Notes: a model not told the origin generated them from the letters alone. DNA of 30,059 nt from CAYMST01 sp964393115 (GCA_964393115.1 CAYMST010000022.1:1-30059), one strand, 5' to 3'; shown: positions 15,683 to 24,511, counted from the stretch's first letter. Numbers and translations are program-made.

Positions 15683-17596
15683 CTAGTCTTCCATCTTTTC
15701 AGCTAGCTCTTCCCATTTTTGGTTCAATTGGTCAAGTACTGTCTTGACTTTGCCATATTTTGCATTTACATCGGCTAACTTATCTGCATCTTCATAAACT
15801 TCTGGGAGTCCTAATTGCTCTTCTAGTCGTATTTTTTGCTCTTCTGCCTTTTCAATTTCGGTTTCCACTACTTCAAGTTCGTTCTTGAGTTTCTTGATCC
15901 TTCTATCTTTTTCTTTTTGGTCTTCTGACTTCCAATTATTACCTTTCTTAGCATCAGTTTGTGCTTTCTTTAGGGGTACCTGAACAGCGAGTTCTTTCTC
16001 AGCCTGCTGACTTCTCCACCAGTTATACTCTTCATAGGTTCCTGGATACTCTTTGATTTGGTTATCTTCTACCCACCATATTTTATTCGCAATGTTGGAC
16101 ACGAAGTGACGGTCGTGAGAAACAACTACGAACGTACCTTCGTACTGCCGGAGTGCTTGAATAAGAATATTTACCGACTGAATATCCAAGTGGTTCGTCG
16201 GCTCATCCAGAAGCAAGAAATTAGATTCAGAAACCAAGGTCTTAGAAAGTGCTACTCTTGATTTCTCACCACCAGAAAGCACTTTTATTTTCTTAAAAAC
16301 ATCATCACCAGTAAACAAGAAACATCCTAAAATAGCTCTAAGCTCGGTTTCAGAATTTTCTGTCCCCATCGTTTTTAGCTCATCAAGAATTTCATGCTCT
16401 ACATTTAACGACTCTAACTGGTGCTGTGCATAAAAACCAACGTTGACATTATGACCTTGCTGAATTTTTCCCTCATGGGATTCTGTTCCACCCAGTATCC
16501 TAAGGAGGGTAGATTTCCCCTTTCCGTTTGCTCCTATTAAAGCAACCTTATCTCCTCTTTCCAAAGTGACGGAGGTCTTATCCAATATTTGTAAATCTCC
16601 ATAAGACTTAGAAACATCTTCAAGTATTGAAACAAACCGTCCAGACTTTTGCTGAAAGTTAAACTTAAAATTAACTGACACGGAGTCTTCAATGACCTGC
16701 TCGACCATATCCATACGCTCAAGACTCTTCACCCTTGACTGTACCTGTCTAGCTTTGGTGGCTTTGGAGCGAAAGCGCTCAATGAAGCGTTCTGTTTCTT
16801 TGATTTTCTGTTGCTGATTCGCAAAAGCATTTCGTTGAATTTCGTTTCGAAGTTCTTTCTCTTCCAAATAAAACGAGTAGTTGCCTGCATAGCTATTTAA
16901 CTTACCCCCTGACACTTCCACAATTTGTGTCACGGAGTTATCTATAAACTGTCTATCATGTGATACGATTACATATGCCCCTTCATAATTCATGAGGTAG
17001 CTTTCGATCCATTGAATAGTCGGTAAATCCAAGTGGTTAGTGGGCTCATCTAAAAGAAGCAATGAGGGCTTTTCCAATAAAAGCTTAGCTAACATCACCC
17101 TCATCCGCCATCCTCCAGAAAACTCTTTAAGTGGACGTACTAAATCCGCAGTTTTGAAACCAACACCTTCAAGTATCTCCTCCGCTTTGGCCTGGATAGT
17201 ATAGCCTTCAAGCACCTCAAAACGCGCTTGCAACTTACCTAGCTTATCCATCAGCTGGTCCGTATAATCGGTTTCCATTTGCTTGACGATCTCATCTATC
17301 TGCTTCTGAACAGACAAGGCCTCGCCAAATGCTTGCATCACAACAGAAAGAATGCTCTCGTCGGTTTGAAACGACAATAAGTCCTGATTCAAGAATCCAA
17401 TAGAGCAGTCCTTACTTTTAGAAATATCTCCACCATCCGGCTGGTACTCCCCCACTATTAATCTCAATAGCGTGGATTTACCGGTACCATTTAATCCGAT
17501 AAGCCCTATTTTATCTTTTGGCTTGATGTGCAGAGATGCATCTTCATATATGATACGACTACCGAGGTAGTAGGATAAATTATTTACGGTAAGCAT
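15683..17596 (-). CDS. ABC-F family ATPase (ribosome-associated, Uup/EttA-like)
   Basis: This 637-residue soluble protein has two ABC cassettes and no membrane part, the hallmark of ABC-F translation factors that act in the ribosomal E site. Cassette 1 has Walker A GLNGTGKST, signature FSGGWRMR and LLLLDEPTNHLD. The charged inter-domain linker (P-site tRNA interaction region) lies at about 235-310. Cassette 2 has GANGKGKST, LSGGEKSR and FLLLDEPTNHLD. A Lys/Glu-rich coiled-coil tail (about 540-637) resembles that of Uup. Family roles range from relieving stalled ribosomes to antibiotic protection, and the sequence does not decide between them. A TAGTTTTG box lies 4 bases before the ATG. Confidence 0.93.
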   Translation of the reverse strand: MLTVNNLSYYLGSRIIYEDASLHIKPKDKIGLIGLNGTGKSTLLRLIVGEYQPDGGDISKSKDCSIGFLNQDLLSFQTDESILSVVMQAFGEALSVQKQIDEIVKQMETDYTDQLMDKLGKLQARFEVLEGYTIQAKAEEILEGVGFKTADLVRPLKEFSGGWRMRVMLAKLLLEKPSLLLLDEPTNHLDLPTIQWIESYLMNYEGAYVIVSHDRQFIDNSVTQIVEVSGGKLNSYAGNYSFYLEEKELRNEIQRNAFANQQQKIKETERFIERFRSKATKARQVQSRVKSLERMDMVEQVIEDSVSVNFKFNFQQKSGRFVSILEDVSKSYGDLQILDKTSVTLERGDKVALIGANGKGKSTLLRILGGTESHEGKIQQGHNVNVGFYAQHQLESLNVEHEILDELKTMGTENSETELRAILGCFLFTGDDVFKKIKVLSGGEKSRVALSKTLVSESNFLLLDEPTNHLDIQSVNILIQALRQYEGTFVVVSHDRHFVSNIANKIWWVEDNQIKEYPGTYEEYNWWRSQQAEKELAVQVPLKKAQTDAKKGNNWKSEDQKEKDRRIKKLKNELEVVETEIEKAEEQKIRLEEQLGLPEVYEDADKLADVNAKYGKVKTVLDQLNQKWEELAEKMED

Positions 17597-17600
17597 TCTG

Positions 17601-17608
17601 CAAAACTA
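17601..17608 (-). promoter_or_regulatory. TAnnTTTG -7 box, leaderless
   Basis: On the minus strand TAGTTTTG ends 4 bases before the ATG (17596-17594) of the ABC-F gene, implying a leaderless or almost leaderless mRNA. No -33 TTTG is seen at the usual distance. Confidence 0.5.
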
Positions 17609-17702
17609 CCTGAATAAATCGGGAGTTAGATAGGAAGTAACATTGGTTTTTGCTTCCAAGAAGGAAACGGTGCCCAACCAAGCTTTTACTATGTAGATAG
17701 TA

Positions 17703-18683
17703 TTATTTCGTTCGCTGAATGGTATAGGTTACCAAGTTGGAGAGTGACTCCTTATAAGGAGAATCATCAAACTCGTCCATGATATCCAAAGCACCTTTGT
17801 AGTATTCCTCCATTTTGGCTTTGGTATATTCTATTCCCCCAGACCGCTTCACGAAATCTATTACCTCTCTCACGCGTTTGTTTTTATTACTATGGTTTTT
17901 CACCAGTCCTCTTATATGCTTCCGATCACTGTTACTAGCATTGTTTAAGGCATAGATTAAGGGCAGGGTCATTTTCTTCTCCTTAATATCAATACCAACC
18001 GGTTTGCCTATATCTCCGTTGCTATAGTCAAATAGGTCATCTTTGATTTGAAACGCCATACCAATGTTATGTCCAAACTGTCCCATCTTCTCGACAATAT
18101 CCGCAGAAGCTCCTGAAGATGCCGCACCAACTTTGCAGCAGCTGGTAATTAAACTCGCTGTTTTTTGACGTATTATCTCGTAATATACTTCTTCAGTGAT
18201 ATCCAGTTTTTTGGCCTTTTCCATTTGAAGAAGCTCTCCTTCACTCATTTCCCGAACGGCCTCTGATACAATCTTGAGCAACTGAAAATCGCCATTATCC
18301 ACCGAAAGCAACAATCCTTTTGCAAGTAAAAAGTCTCCCACTAAAACGGCCACCTTATTCTTCCATAATGCATTGACAGAAAAGAATCCTCGACGATAGC
18401 TAGCATCATCTACTACATCATCATGCACCAATGTCGCCGTATGAAGCAGTTCTATTAATGAAGCCCCTCGATACGTAGACTCACTGATTTGACCACTAAC
18501 TCCAGCCGTCAGAAAAACGAACATGGGGCGCATTTGCTTACCCTTTCGCTTGACGATGTAAGTCATGATTTTATCCAAAAGATAGTTTTGACTTTTTACG
18601 GAATGCCTGAATTTCTTCTCGAACTCCGACATCTCGGAATCAATGGGGGATTGTATGTCTTTTAGTGAAATCGTCAAAACCAA
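17703..18683 (-). CDS. Polyprenyl synthetase (octaprenyl/heptaprenyl diphosphate synthase-like)
   Basis: This is an all-trans isoprenyl diphosphate synthase that elongates farnesyl-type precursors with isopentenyl diphosphate, probably for the menaquinone side chain. The first aspartate-rich motif is HDDVVDDASYRRG and the second is IKDDLFDY. The basic KRKGKQMRPMFVFL region binds substrate. No ATG lies near the expected N-terminus: the frame opens with TTG at 18683 (MVLTISLKDIQSPI) or TTG at 18677, since the first ATG is at residue 19. A well-formed promoter 14 bases upstream supports a start here. The 326-residue length fits the long-chain class. Chain length cannot be read with certainty. 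Confidence 0.9.
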   Translation of the reverse strand: MVLTISLKDIQSPIDSEMSEFEKKFRHSVKSQNYLLDKIMTYIVKRKGKQMRPMFVFLTAGVSGQISESTYRGASLIELLHTATLVHDDVVDDASYRRGFFSVNALWKNKVAVLVGDFLLAKGLLLSVDNGDFQLLKIVSEAVREMSEGELLQMEKAKKLDITEEVYYEIIRQKTASLITSCCKVGAASSGASADIVEKMGQFGHNIGMAFQIKDDLFDYSNGDIGKPVGIDIKEKKMTLPLIYALNNASNSDRKHIRGLVKNHSNKNKRVREVIDFVKRSGGIEYTKAKMEEYYKGALDIMDEFDDSPYKESLSNLVTYTIQRTK

Positions 18684-18696
18684 ATCAGTTCGATGG

Positions 18697-18727
18697 CAAT
18701 ATTAGTCCTCGTTTGTGCGATTGCAAA
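18697..18727 (-). promoter_or_regulatory. Bacteroidota-type promoter of the polyprenyl synthetase gene
   Basis: On the minus strand TTTG (18727-18724) is followed after exactly 19 bases by TAATATTG (18704-18697), one mismatch from TAnnTTTG. Transcription should begin near 18690, giving a leader of only about 7 bases to the TTG start at 18683. Confidence 0.55.
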
Positions 18728-18855
18728 CTGAATGTTTCAAATTATTTAAGTCTGTAACCGAAAGTATACCTGATTAGTTTGAAGGTATTTCTTGATTTAT
18801 TGTCCATTATTCAGATAACTGAACGAATCCAAATCCGTATATTCATAAAAAAGCT

Positions 18856-19044
18856 ATGAAACTTACAATAACCCTTATAATCACTCTCTTAATTATCTCA
18901 GCAGGGTGTGCATCACAGTCTCATATGTCCTTCAACGAAAGAACGCATCATACCAGAAAAGATGTAAATAGAAAGGCAAAAAATAAGGATCACCAGAACA
19001 AAGTGAATCTTAAAGCACGTGGGGTCAAGAAAAGCAATTTTTAA
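18856..19044 (+). CDS. Small basic lipoprotein, 62 residues
   Basis: The protein begins MKLTITLIITLLIISAGC, a lipoprotein signal peptide with lipobox SAGC (Cys18), so it should be lipidated and membrane anchored. The mature 45 residues are very rich in Lys, Arg, His and Asn (for example RKDVNRKAKNKDHQNK) and look disordered. No family is recognised. It stands alone, convergent with the glutamate dehydrogenase gene. The lipobox supports a real gene despite the length. Confidence 0.65.
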   Translation: MKLTITLIITLLIISAGCASQSHMSFNERTHHTRKDVNRKAKNKDHQNKVNLKARGVKKSNF

Positions 19045-19148
19045 CGAAACAGTACCGTCTTAGCGCTTCATGTAAGTCTAGAAAGGCATTTTAAAGAAAA
19101 CCAAACCGCGCATCTAAAAGAGACACACGGTTAAGATTTCTTGTAGGT

Positions 19149-20507
19149 CTATGTTAGCCCCTGTGCAAGCATGGCATCTGCTACTTTTACGAAGCCTGCA
19201 ATATTTGCTCCTTTGACATAGTCCACATGACCATTAGACTTAGAGCCATACTCCATGCATTTGTCATGGATGCTATTCATGATGTTTTTCAACTTCTGGT
19301 CTACTTCTTCTCGTGTCCACGATAATCGTAGAGAGTTTTGTGACATTTCCAAACCGGATGCTGCCACTCCTCCTGCATTTGCCGCTTTACCCGGTGCATA
19401 GATGACATCAGCATTCCTAAACACTAATATTCCCTCTGGGGTAGTTGGCATATTGGCTCCTTCATACACACCTTTGAGCCCATTTTTGACCAGAAGTTTT
19501 GCGTGCTCTTCGTTGAGTTCATTCTGTGTTGCACACGGAAAGGCTAAGTCACATGGTACAGACCAAGGCTTTTCTCCTTCGAAATACTTAGCATCGTAGT
19601 GATCACAATATTCCTTTATCCTTCCTCTTTTGTTATTTTTCAAGTCTTTAACAAAAGCTAATTTCTCTTCATCAATTCCATTTTCATCATAAATAAAACC
19701 TCCTGAATCAGACAAAGTGAGTACTTTGGCTCCAAGATGAATAAGTTTTTCGGTCGCGTATTGCGCCACATTTCCTGACCCTGAAACGACACAATTCTTG
19801 CCTTCTAATGTATCACCAAGCTTCTTTAAAGTCGCGTCGGCAAAATAAACTGTCCCATAACCAGTAGCTTCAGGCCTAATCAGACTACCTCCGAACAACA
19901 CATCTTTACCGGTTAACACACCAGTAAACTCACTAGTAATTCTTTTATACTGGCCATACATATAACCAATCTCGCGAGAACCGACCCCTATGTCTCCAGC
20001 AGGCACATCAGTGTGATGACCAATGTATTTGGATAGCTCGGTCATAAAACTTTGACAAAAGTTCATAATCTCATTATCCGATTTTCCTTTGGGGTCAAAG
20101 TCCGAACCTCCTTTCCCCGCACCTAACGGTAGTGTAGTTAGACTGTTCTTAAAAACTTGTTCAAATGCCAAGAACTTAAGGATGCTTAAATCAACCGACG
20201 GATGGAACCGTAACCCTCCTTTGTATGGACCAATGGCACTGTTCATTTGAACGCGATAGCCTCTATTGACACGAAAATCTCCTTTGTCGTCTATCCAGCA
20301 TACTCTAAAAATGAAGATCCGTTCAGGCTCCGTGATCCTACTTAATATTTTCTTGTTATCATACCTGGGATGATCTTTGATAAATGGAAATACTACTTCT
20401 GAAACCTCTCTAACGGCCTGAATAAATTCTGGCTGACCTTGGTTTCTATTTTCTACCGCCTTCATGAAGGCTCCGAACTTCTCGAAATGCTTCTCTCCTC
20501 TCTGCAT
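19149..20507 (-). CDS. gdhA: NADP-specific glutamate dehydrogenase
   Basis: This cytoplasmic enzyme fixes ammonia onto 2-oxoglutarate to give glutamate. The substrate domain has GPYKGGLRFHPSVD, LPLGAGKGGSDFDPKGK with the catalytic lysine, and DVPAGDIGVGSREIGYM. The nucleotide domain carries VVSGSGNVAQYA. The 452-residue length and the HTDVPAGDIGVG form match the bacterial hexameric NADP-dependent class. The ATG at 20507 gives the expected N-terminus. It appears monocistronic, with 142 bases to the cytochrome gene upstream of it. Confidence 0.96.
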   Translation of the reverse strand: MQRGEKHFEKFGAFMKAVENRNQGQPEFIQAVREVSEVVFPFIKDHPRYDNKKILSRITEPERIFIFRVCWIDDKGDFRVNRGYRVQMNSAIGPYKGGLRFHPSVDLSILKFLAFEQVFKNSLTTLPLGAGKGGSDFDPKGKSDNEIMNFCQSFMTELSKYIGHHTDVPAGDIGVGSREIGYMYGQYKRITSEFTGVLTGKDVLFGGSLIRPEATGYGTVYFADATLKKLGDTLEGKNCVVSGSGNVAQYATEKLIHLGAKVLTLSDSGGFIYDENGIDEEKLAFVKDLKNNKRGRIKEYCDHYDAKYFEGEKPWSVPCDLAFPCATQNELNEEHAKLLVKNGLKGVYEGANMPTTPEGILVFRNADVIYAPGKAANAGGVAASGLEMSQNSLRLSWTREEVDQKLKNIMNSIHDKCMEYGSKSNGHVDYVKGANIAGFVKVADAMLAQGLT

Positions 20508-20649
20508 ATGGTAATTTTAAAGGTTAATTGAAAGGCTGTCGATTATGAAAACCGACCAATTGGTTTACGTTTTTTTGCCTACAATCGTTTTCTTAAGCAA
20601 AACCTAAATATGCAAAGAGCACTGAGAATTAACTTTTTTTATGAGTATA

Positions 20650-21129
20650 CTACTCGGAGCAACTGCTCAATATCGACTGTACTTCTTTGACTCCAAAGAA
20701 ACCAGCCTTATTCCCCCATGAGTTGCGGATATAGGTAGTGATCATGGCTATCTGGATATTAGTCAAGTTAGTATTGGCCGGCATAGGTTGATCATATTCA
20801 ACTCCGTTAACTATGATTTTGCCCTTGCGACCGTATTTGATGGTGCAAACTGAAGCATTTAAATTCTCTAAAAGGTAGTCTGACTTGGCCAATGGTGGAA
20901 TTAGCTTACCTAGACCACTTCCGTCCTGCTGATGGCAGTTGCTACAGCGCTGTAGATATAGTTCTCGCCCTTTGAACATGTACTGCTTCATCTTCAGTAC
21001 TGTTTCTTTATCGAGTCCTTCATAGATATCAACTGCGTTTTCATCAGAAGTATTCTGAGCATTACCCTTTTTAGCTCCTCCACAAGAGGTGAGTACAATG
21101 ACAACTAGTGCAAAACTTAGAATTCTCAT
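20650..21129 (-). CDS. Cytochrome c lipoprotein
   Basis: This 159-residue protein has a lipoprotein signal (lipobox LTSC at residues 13-16) and one haem-binding CSNCH motif near residue 62. A likely axial methionine is in QPMPANTNLT. Probable role: membrane-anchored electron carrier on the periplasmic side. The start overlaps the stop of the SCO gene by 4 nt (ATGA), so it belongs to that operon, which suggests it serves cytochrome oxidase. It ends the operon. Confidence 0.9.
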   Translation of the reverse strand: MRILSFALVVIVLTSCGGAKKGNAQNTSDENAVDIYEGLDKETVLKMKQYMFKGRELYLQRCSNCHQQDGSGLGKLIPPLAKSDYLLENLNASVCTIKYGRKGKIIVNGVEYDQPMPANTNLTNIQIAMITTYIRNSWGNKAGFFGVKEVQSILSSCSE

Positions 21130-21779
21130 GATTTACTTTTCAATTGCCCTAACAATAACTCAATGTCTTCCATCAATACGTCTACCTGCTCAGCTAGGGT
21201 ACCGTCATATACACCTCGGATTCTCAGCTCTGAGTCTACTAGTAAAAACTGTCCACCATGAGCAAAGCCTCCTGCCGCTTTCTCATCTTGCTCGGCCACA
21301 ACCATATAACTGTTCTTAGCATGACGATACACCTCATTCATCGGTTGTCCCGTTAGGAAATGCCAAGTCTTTGCACTTACCCCTAGCTTTTCAGCATAAT
21401 CGTTAAGTACCTCGGGCGTATCATATTTCGGGTCAATCGTATGGGATAAGATCAGAAATTGGTCATTAACAGCATACTTTTCATACACCCTCATAAGTTG
21501 TTTTTTCATTTGCGGACAAATGGTAGGACAGCTGGTAAAAAAGAAATCAGCCACAAATATTTTTCCCTTAACCTTTTCTTCAGAAATAGTATCTTGGTTT
21601 TGATTAAGAAACTGGAAGTCCTCAATGTGGTGGTAAATGGTGTCAACAGAGGCTCCATTAACTTCAATTCTAGGTATACCGAGTATAGGTAACTCTTTAT
21701 TCTGACTGCCTTTCCCCCCACACCCAAAAAGAAATAACGCTATTAATACACTAAGCAATAGGTGAACCGCTTTCTCCAT
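21126..21779 (-). CDS. SCO1/SenC family copper chaperone
   Basis: SCO proteins deliver copper to the CuA site of cytochrome c oxidase. The protein has a lipoprotein signal (LFLFGCGG, Cys20), a thioredoxin-like fold, and the copper ligands in CPTIC plus the conserved His in AHGGQFLLVD. The LSHTIDPKYDTPEVL segment is also typical. At 217 residues the length is usual. Its start lies inside hemJ (29-nt overlap), and its stop overlaps the cytochrome c gene. Confidence 0.93.
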   Translation of the reverse strand: MEKAVHLLLSVLIALFLFGCGGKGSQNKELPILGIPRIEVNGASVDTIYHHIEDFQFLNQNQDTISEEKVKGKIFVADFFFTSCPTICPQMKKQLMRVYEKYAVNDQFLILSHTIDPKYDTPEVLNDYAEKLGVSAKTWHFLTGQPMNEVYRHAKNSYMVVAEQDEKAAGGFAHGGQFLLVDSELRIRGVYDGTLAEQVDVLMEDIELLLGQLKSKS

Positions 21780-22308
21780 TCTTTTCTCTTTTCTTTTTAT
21801 AAAGTTTCGTAGCTAACATCAAGACAACTCCCAGTACCACTATTCCCAGCACTCCCCAAACCCAACTGGAGGTATCCTTAAAGACCACAACAAAAACTAT
21901 GGCAAAAAGAAAAAGAGTTGCTATTTCGTTCCATAACCTTAGTTTTAGGGATGTGGTTTTATAAATTCCTTTCTTAAAGTTTAGAAACATACGGTATGAG
22001 GCGATATGGTAAAGTAAAAGCCCAGCTACCAATCCAAACTTCAGCATCATCCATGGACTAGTCCATAACTCGGCTAAGATGACCATCCACACACCAAAGA
22101 CGACGGTCAGTATCGCCGCTGGCCAGGTGATAATATTCCAGAGCCGACTCTCCATGATCCTAAATTGATTAGTCAAAATACTCCTCTCTGGTTCCTCTTT
22201 CTTTTGAGCTTCTACTTCGTAGATATACAACCTTATCATGTAGAATAACCCAGCAAACCAGGAGACAACAAAAATGATATGCAAGGCTTTTATGTACAGA
22301 TAGGACAT
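21751..22308 (-). CDS. hemJ: Protoporphyrinogen oxidase HemJ-like (CopD/UPF0093 family)
   Basis: This 185-residue membrane protein begins YLYIKALHIIFVVSWFAGLF, the HemJ signature with its conserved His. About five helices follow (near 5-25, 55-78, 84-106, 125-144 and 150-168), with the RLWNE motif at about 123-128. HemJ oxidises protoporphyrinogen IX late in haem synthesis. The gene is 21 bases after rsgA and overlaps the SCO gene, so haem and oxidase-assembly functions are expressed together. The CopD-like name in databases is a looser alternative. Confidence 0.85.
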   Translation of the reverse strand: MSYLYIKALHIIFVVSWFAGLFYMIRLYIYEVEAQKKEEPERSILTNQFRIMESRLWNIITWPAAILTVVFGVWMVILAELWTSPWMMLKFGLVAGLLLYHIASYRMFLNFKKGIYKTTSLKLRLWNEIATLFLFAIVFVVVFKDTSSWVWGVLGIVVLGVVLMLATKLYKKKREKNGESGSPIA

Positions 22309-22329
22309 CTCAGTATTTTTAGCGTAAAA

Positions 22330-23253
22330 CTATCTTCGATTATCATCATTTTCCAGCATTGACAAATAACTCTGATACCTATCAGGGTTTATCTCTGCAT
22401 TCTCCAGTGCCTCAAGCACAGCACAACCAGGCTCATGGGTATGGGTGCAATTATAAAACCGACAATTGTCAGCGAGATCTCTCATTTCAGGGAAGTAAAG
22501 ATGTAAGTCGTTATCTTCCAGATCCATAAGTCCGAACTCTTTGATCCCAGGAGTATCAATGATAGCCGTATCTCGATCAGTGATAAACATCTCTGCGAAA
22601 GTCGTAGTATGGGTTCCTTTATTCGCAAAGCCAGATACCTCAGATACTTTCTGTTGTGCTTCAGGAACCAAGCGGTTTATCAAGGTAGACTTACCTACTC
22701 CTGAATGACCAGAAATCAATGTTTTTTTTCCAGAAAGCAACTTATTTAACTCATCAAGATTAGTCCCTTCCTGTCCGCTAAGCATTATCGTCTTGTATCC
22801 TATGTATTCGTAACTCTGGAGAATAAACGCTACCTCCTCTAGCTCTTCTTCAGAAAGCATATCTGCTTTGTTAAAAGCGATTATTGCTGGGATATGATAA
22901 AACTCCGTAGTAACCAGAAAGCGATCAATAAATCCCAATGAGGTCTTGGGAAACTTAAAAGTAGCCAATATCAAGGCTTGGTCGAGATTAGAAGCGATAA
23001 CATGTGCGTGAGCCTTTTTTCGAGGAGACTCACGAATAATATAGTTTTTGCGCTCTTTAATTTCCTTAATCACCCAGCTCTGCTCGCCGCTAAGCTCTTT
23101 TTCCACCATTACCTCATCACCAACAGCAATGGGGTTGGTGACTTTCCGACCCTGAAGTTTGAACTTCCCTCGAAGCCGACAATTTAACACTTCACCGTCT
23201 GAAAACACATGATACCAAGACCCTGTCGATTTGGTTACAACTCCTTTTTTCAT
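22330..23253 (-). CDS. rsgA: Ribosome small-subunit-dependent GTPase A
   Basis: RsgA is a circularly permuted GTPase that checks late 30S maturation and releases RbfA. An OB-fold lies at about 1-75. The GTPase motifs come in permuted order: AFNKADM (G4), then GHSGVGKST (G1), then IDTPG (G3). The C-terminal zinc finger supplies CRFYNCTHTHEPGC. The 307-residue length is usual. The start overlaps the kdtA stop by 4 nt (ATGA). Confidence 0.96.
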   Translation of the reverse strand: MKKGVVTKSTGSWYHVFSDGEVLNCRLRGKFKLQGRKVTNPIAVGDEVMVEKELSGEQSWVIKEIKERKNYIIRESPRKKAHAHVIASNLDQALILATFKFPKTSLGFIDRFLVTTEFYHIPAIIAFNKADMLSEEELEEVAFILQSYEYIGYKTIMLSGQEGTNLDELNKLLSGKKTLISGHSGVGKSTLINRLVPEAQQKVSEVSGFANKGTHTTTFAEMFITDRDTAIIDTPGIKEFGLMDLEDNDLHLYFPEMRDLADNCRFYNCTHTHEPGCAVLEALENAEINPDRYQSYLSMLENDDNRR

Positions 23254-24500
23254 CCGATTTTAGTTAACACATGATCGACTATTGCAGCGGTTGCTCCTAG
23301 GTTTTGTTCGACGTGAGCCTTAGCAGCGTCTCCCATTTTAGTGACCTCTTCTTCCGAGCTTAAGAAACGATCCATTACTTGCTCAAAGGACGCCTTGGAA
23401 TCCAGTTCTAAGGCAGCACTGTGTTGGATGAGTTCTATAGCCTCATGAAACTTACTATTATTCTTATGTTTCCCGAACAGCACAGGTTTCCCCCAAGTAG
23501 CAGCCTCCAGTGTATTATGAAGTGCTCCTCTAAACGCTCCTCCAATATATGCTCCAAACCCATAACGATACAGTGAAGAAAGCATCCCCATATTATCAAT
23601 AATCAGCACTTGGTATTGTGATAAGTCCTCAACGCCCTCAGCCTTCGAATACCGAATCGAAGGAACGGTGAGGTATTTCTCAATGCTAGTAATGTCAGAT
23701 TCCTTGATATTATGCGGAGCTAGGATGTAACGAAGCTTACCGCTATTTAGGTAATCAGCAATTACGTCCATATCAGAAGTCCATATACTTCCCAAAACAA
23801 AGGTTTTTCCTGGCGTACTAAACCTTTCGGCTATTAAAATATCCTTGGCGTCTTCAACAATTTTCTGTACCCTATCAAAACGTGTATCACCTACTACGGA
23901 AAACCGATCGACATCAATCGACTCCAATAACTTACCGGACAATTCATTTTGTACAAAGAAATAATCAATCGCCTTTAAGATATCCGCATAAAACGTACTA
24001 TGAGACTGAAAATAAAGCTGTTCCTTCCTGAAGATCGCCGACACTGAAGCCAGATAAACCCCTGAAACACGGCATTTTTCGATGTAGTTACGCCAAAACT
24101 CGTACTTGATCAACAAAGCAACTTTGGGTTTTACCAACTCCAAAAACCTTTTGGCATTCTTTGGTGTGTCCGAAGGTAAGTAATAGATATAATCTGCGCC
24201 TTCATAGTTCTTCCTTACCTCATAGCCTGAAGGGCTAAAAAAAGTAAGTACGATCGCTATGTCACCTTTTTTTTCTTTGATCGCTTCAATCACAGGCCTT
24301 CCTTGCTCAAACTCTCCTAACGAAGCTGCATGCACCCAAATCACAGGGCGGCTTTCATCTTGCAGGTCTTTTTCGATTTTAAGGAATAGCCCCTTACGGC
24401 CTTGATAAAACTGTTTTGCTTTTTTATTGAAAGGCGAAGCAACGAACACCAAAAACTGGTAGAAGTAAATCCCTAAATTGTAAAAGAGAGCAGACATCAT
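23250..24500 (-). CDS. waaA: 3-deoxy-D-manno-octulosonic acid transferase (KdtA/WaaA)
   Basis: This glycosyltransferase adds Kdo from CMP-Kdo to lipid IV-A, building the LPS inner core at the cytoplasmic face of the inner membrane. An N-terminal membrane anchor (about 5-22) is followed by IWVHAASLGEFEQGRPVI, the Kdo-transferase hallmark, and by GGAFRGALHNTLEAATWGKPVLFG in the donor domain. Two adjacent ATGs (24500 and 24497) are possible starts. A perfect TAAGTTTG box ends 3 bases before the first, so the mRNA may begin at the second. A TTG at 24506 lies inside that box and is unlikely. It heads the operon with rsgA, hemJ, SCO and cytochrome c. Confidence 0.94.
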   Translation of the reverse strand: MMSALFYNLGIYFYQFLVFVASPFNKKAKQFYQGRKGLFLKIEKDLQDESRPVIWVHAASLGEFEQGRPVIEAIKEKKGDIAIVLTFFSPSGYEVRKNYEGADYIYYLPSDTPKNAKRFLELVKPKVALLIKYEFWRNYIEKCRVSGVYLASVSAIFRKEQLYFQSHSTFYADILKAIDYFFVQNELSGKLLESIDVDRFSVVGDTRFDRVQKIVEDAKDILIAERFSTPGKTFVLGSIWTSDMDVIADYLNSGKLRYILAPHNIKESDITSIEKYLTVPSIRYSKAEGVEDLSQYQVLIIDNMGMLSSLYRYGFGAYIGGAFRGALHNTLEAATWGKPVLFGKHKNNSKFHEAIELIQHSAALELDSKASFEQVMDRFLSSEEEVTKMGDAAKAHVEQNLGATAAIVDHVLTKIG

Positions 24501-24503
24501 AAA

Positions 24504-24511
24504 CAAACTTA
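24504..24511 (-). promoter_or_regulatory. TAnnTTTG -7 box of the waaA operon
   Basis: On the minus strand TAAGTTTG is an exact match to TAnnTTTG, 3 bases before ATG 24500 and 6 before ATG 24497. It implies a leaderless transcript for the five-gene operon. Confidence 0.5.
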
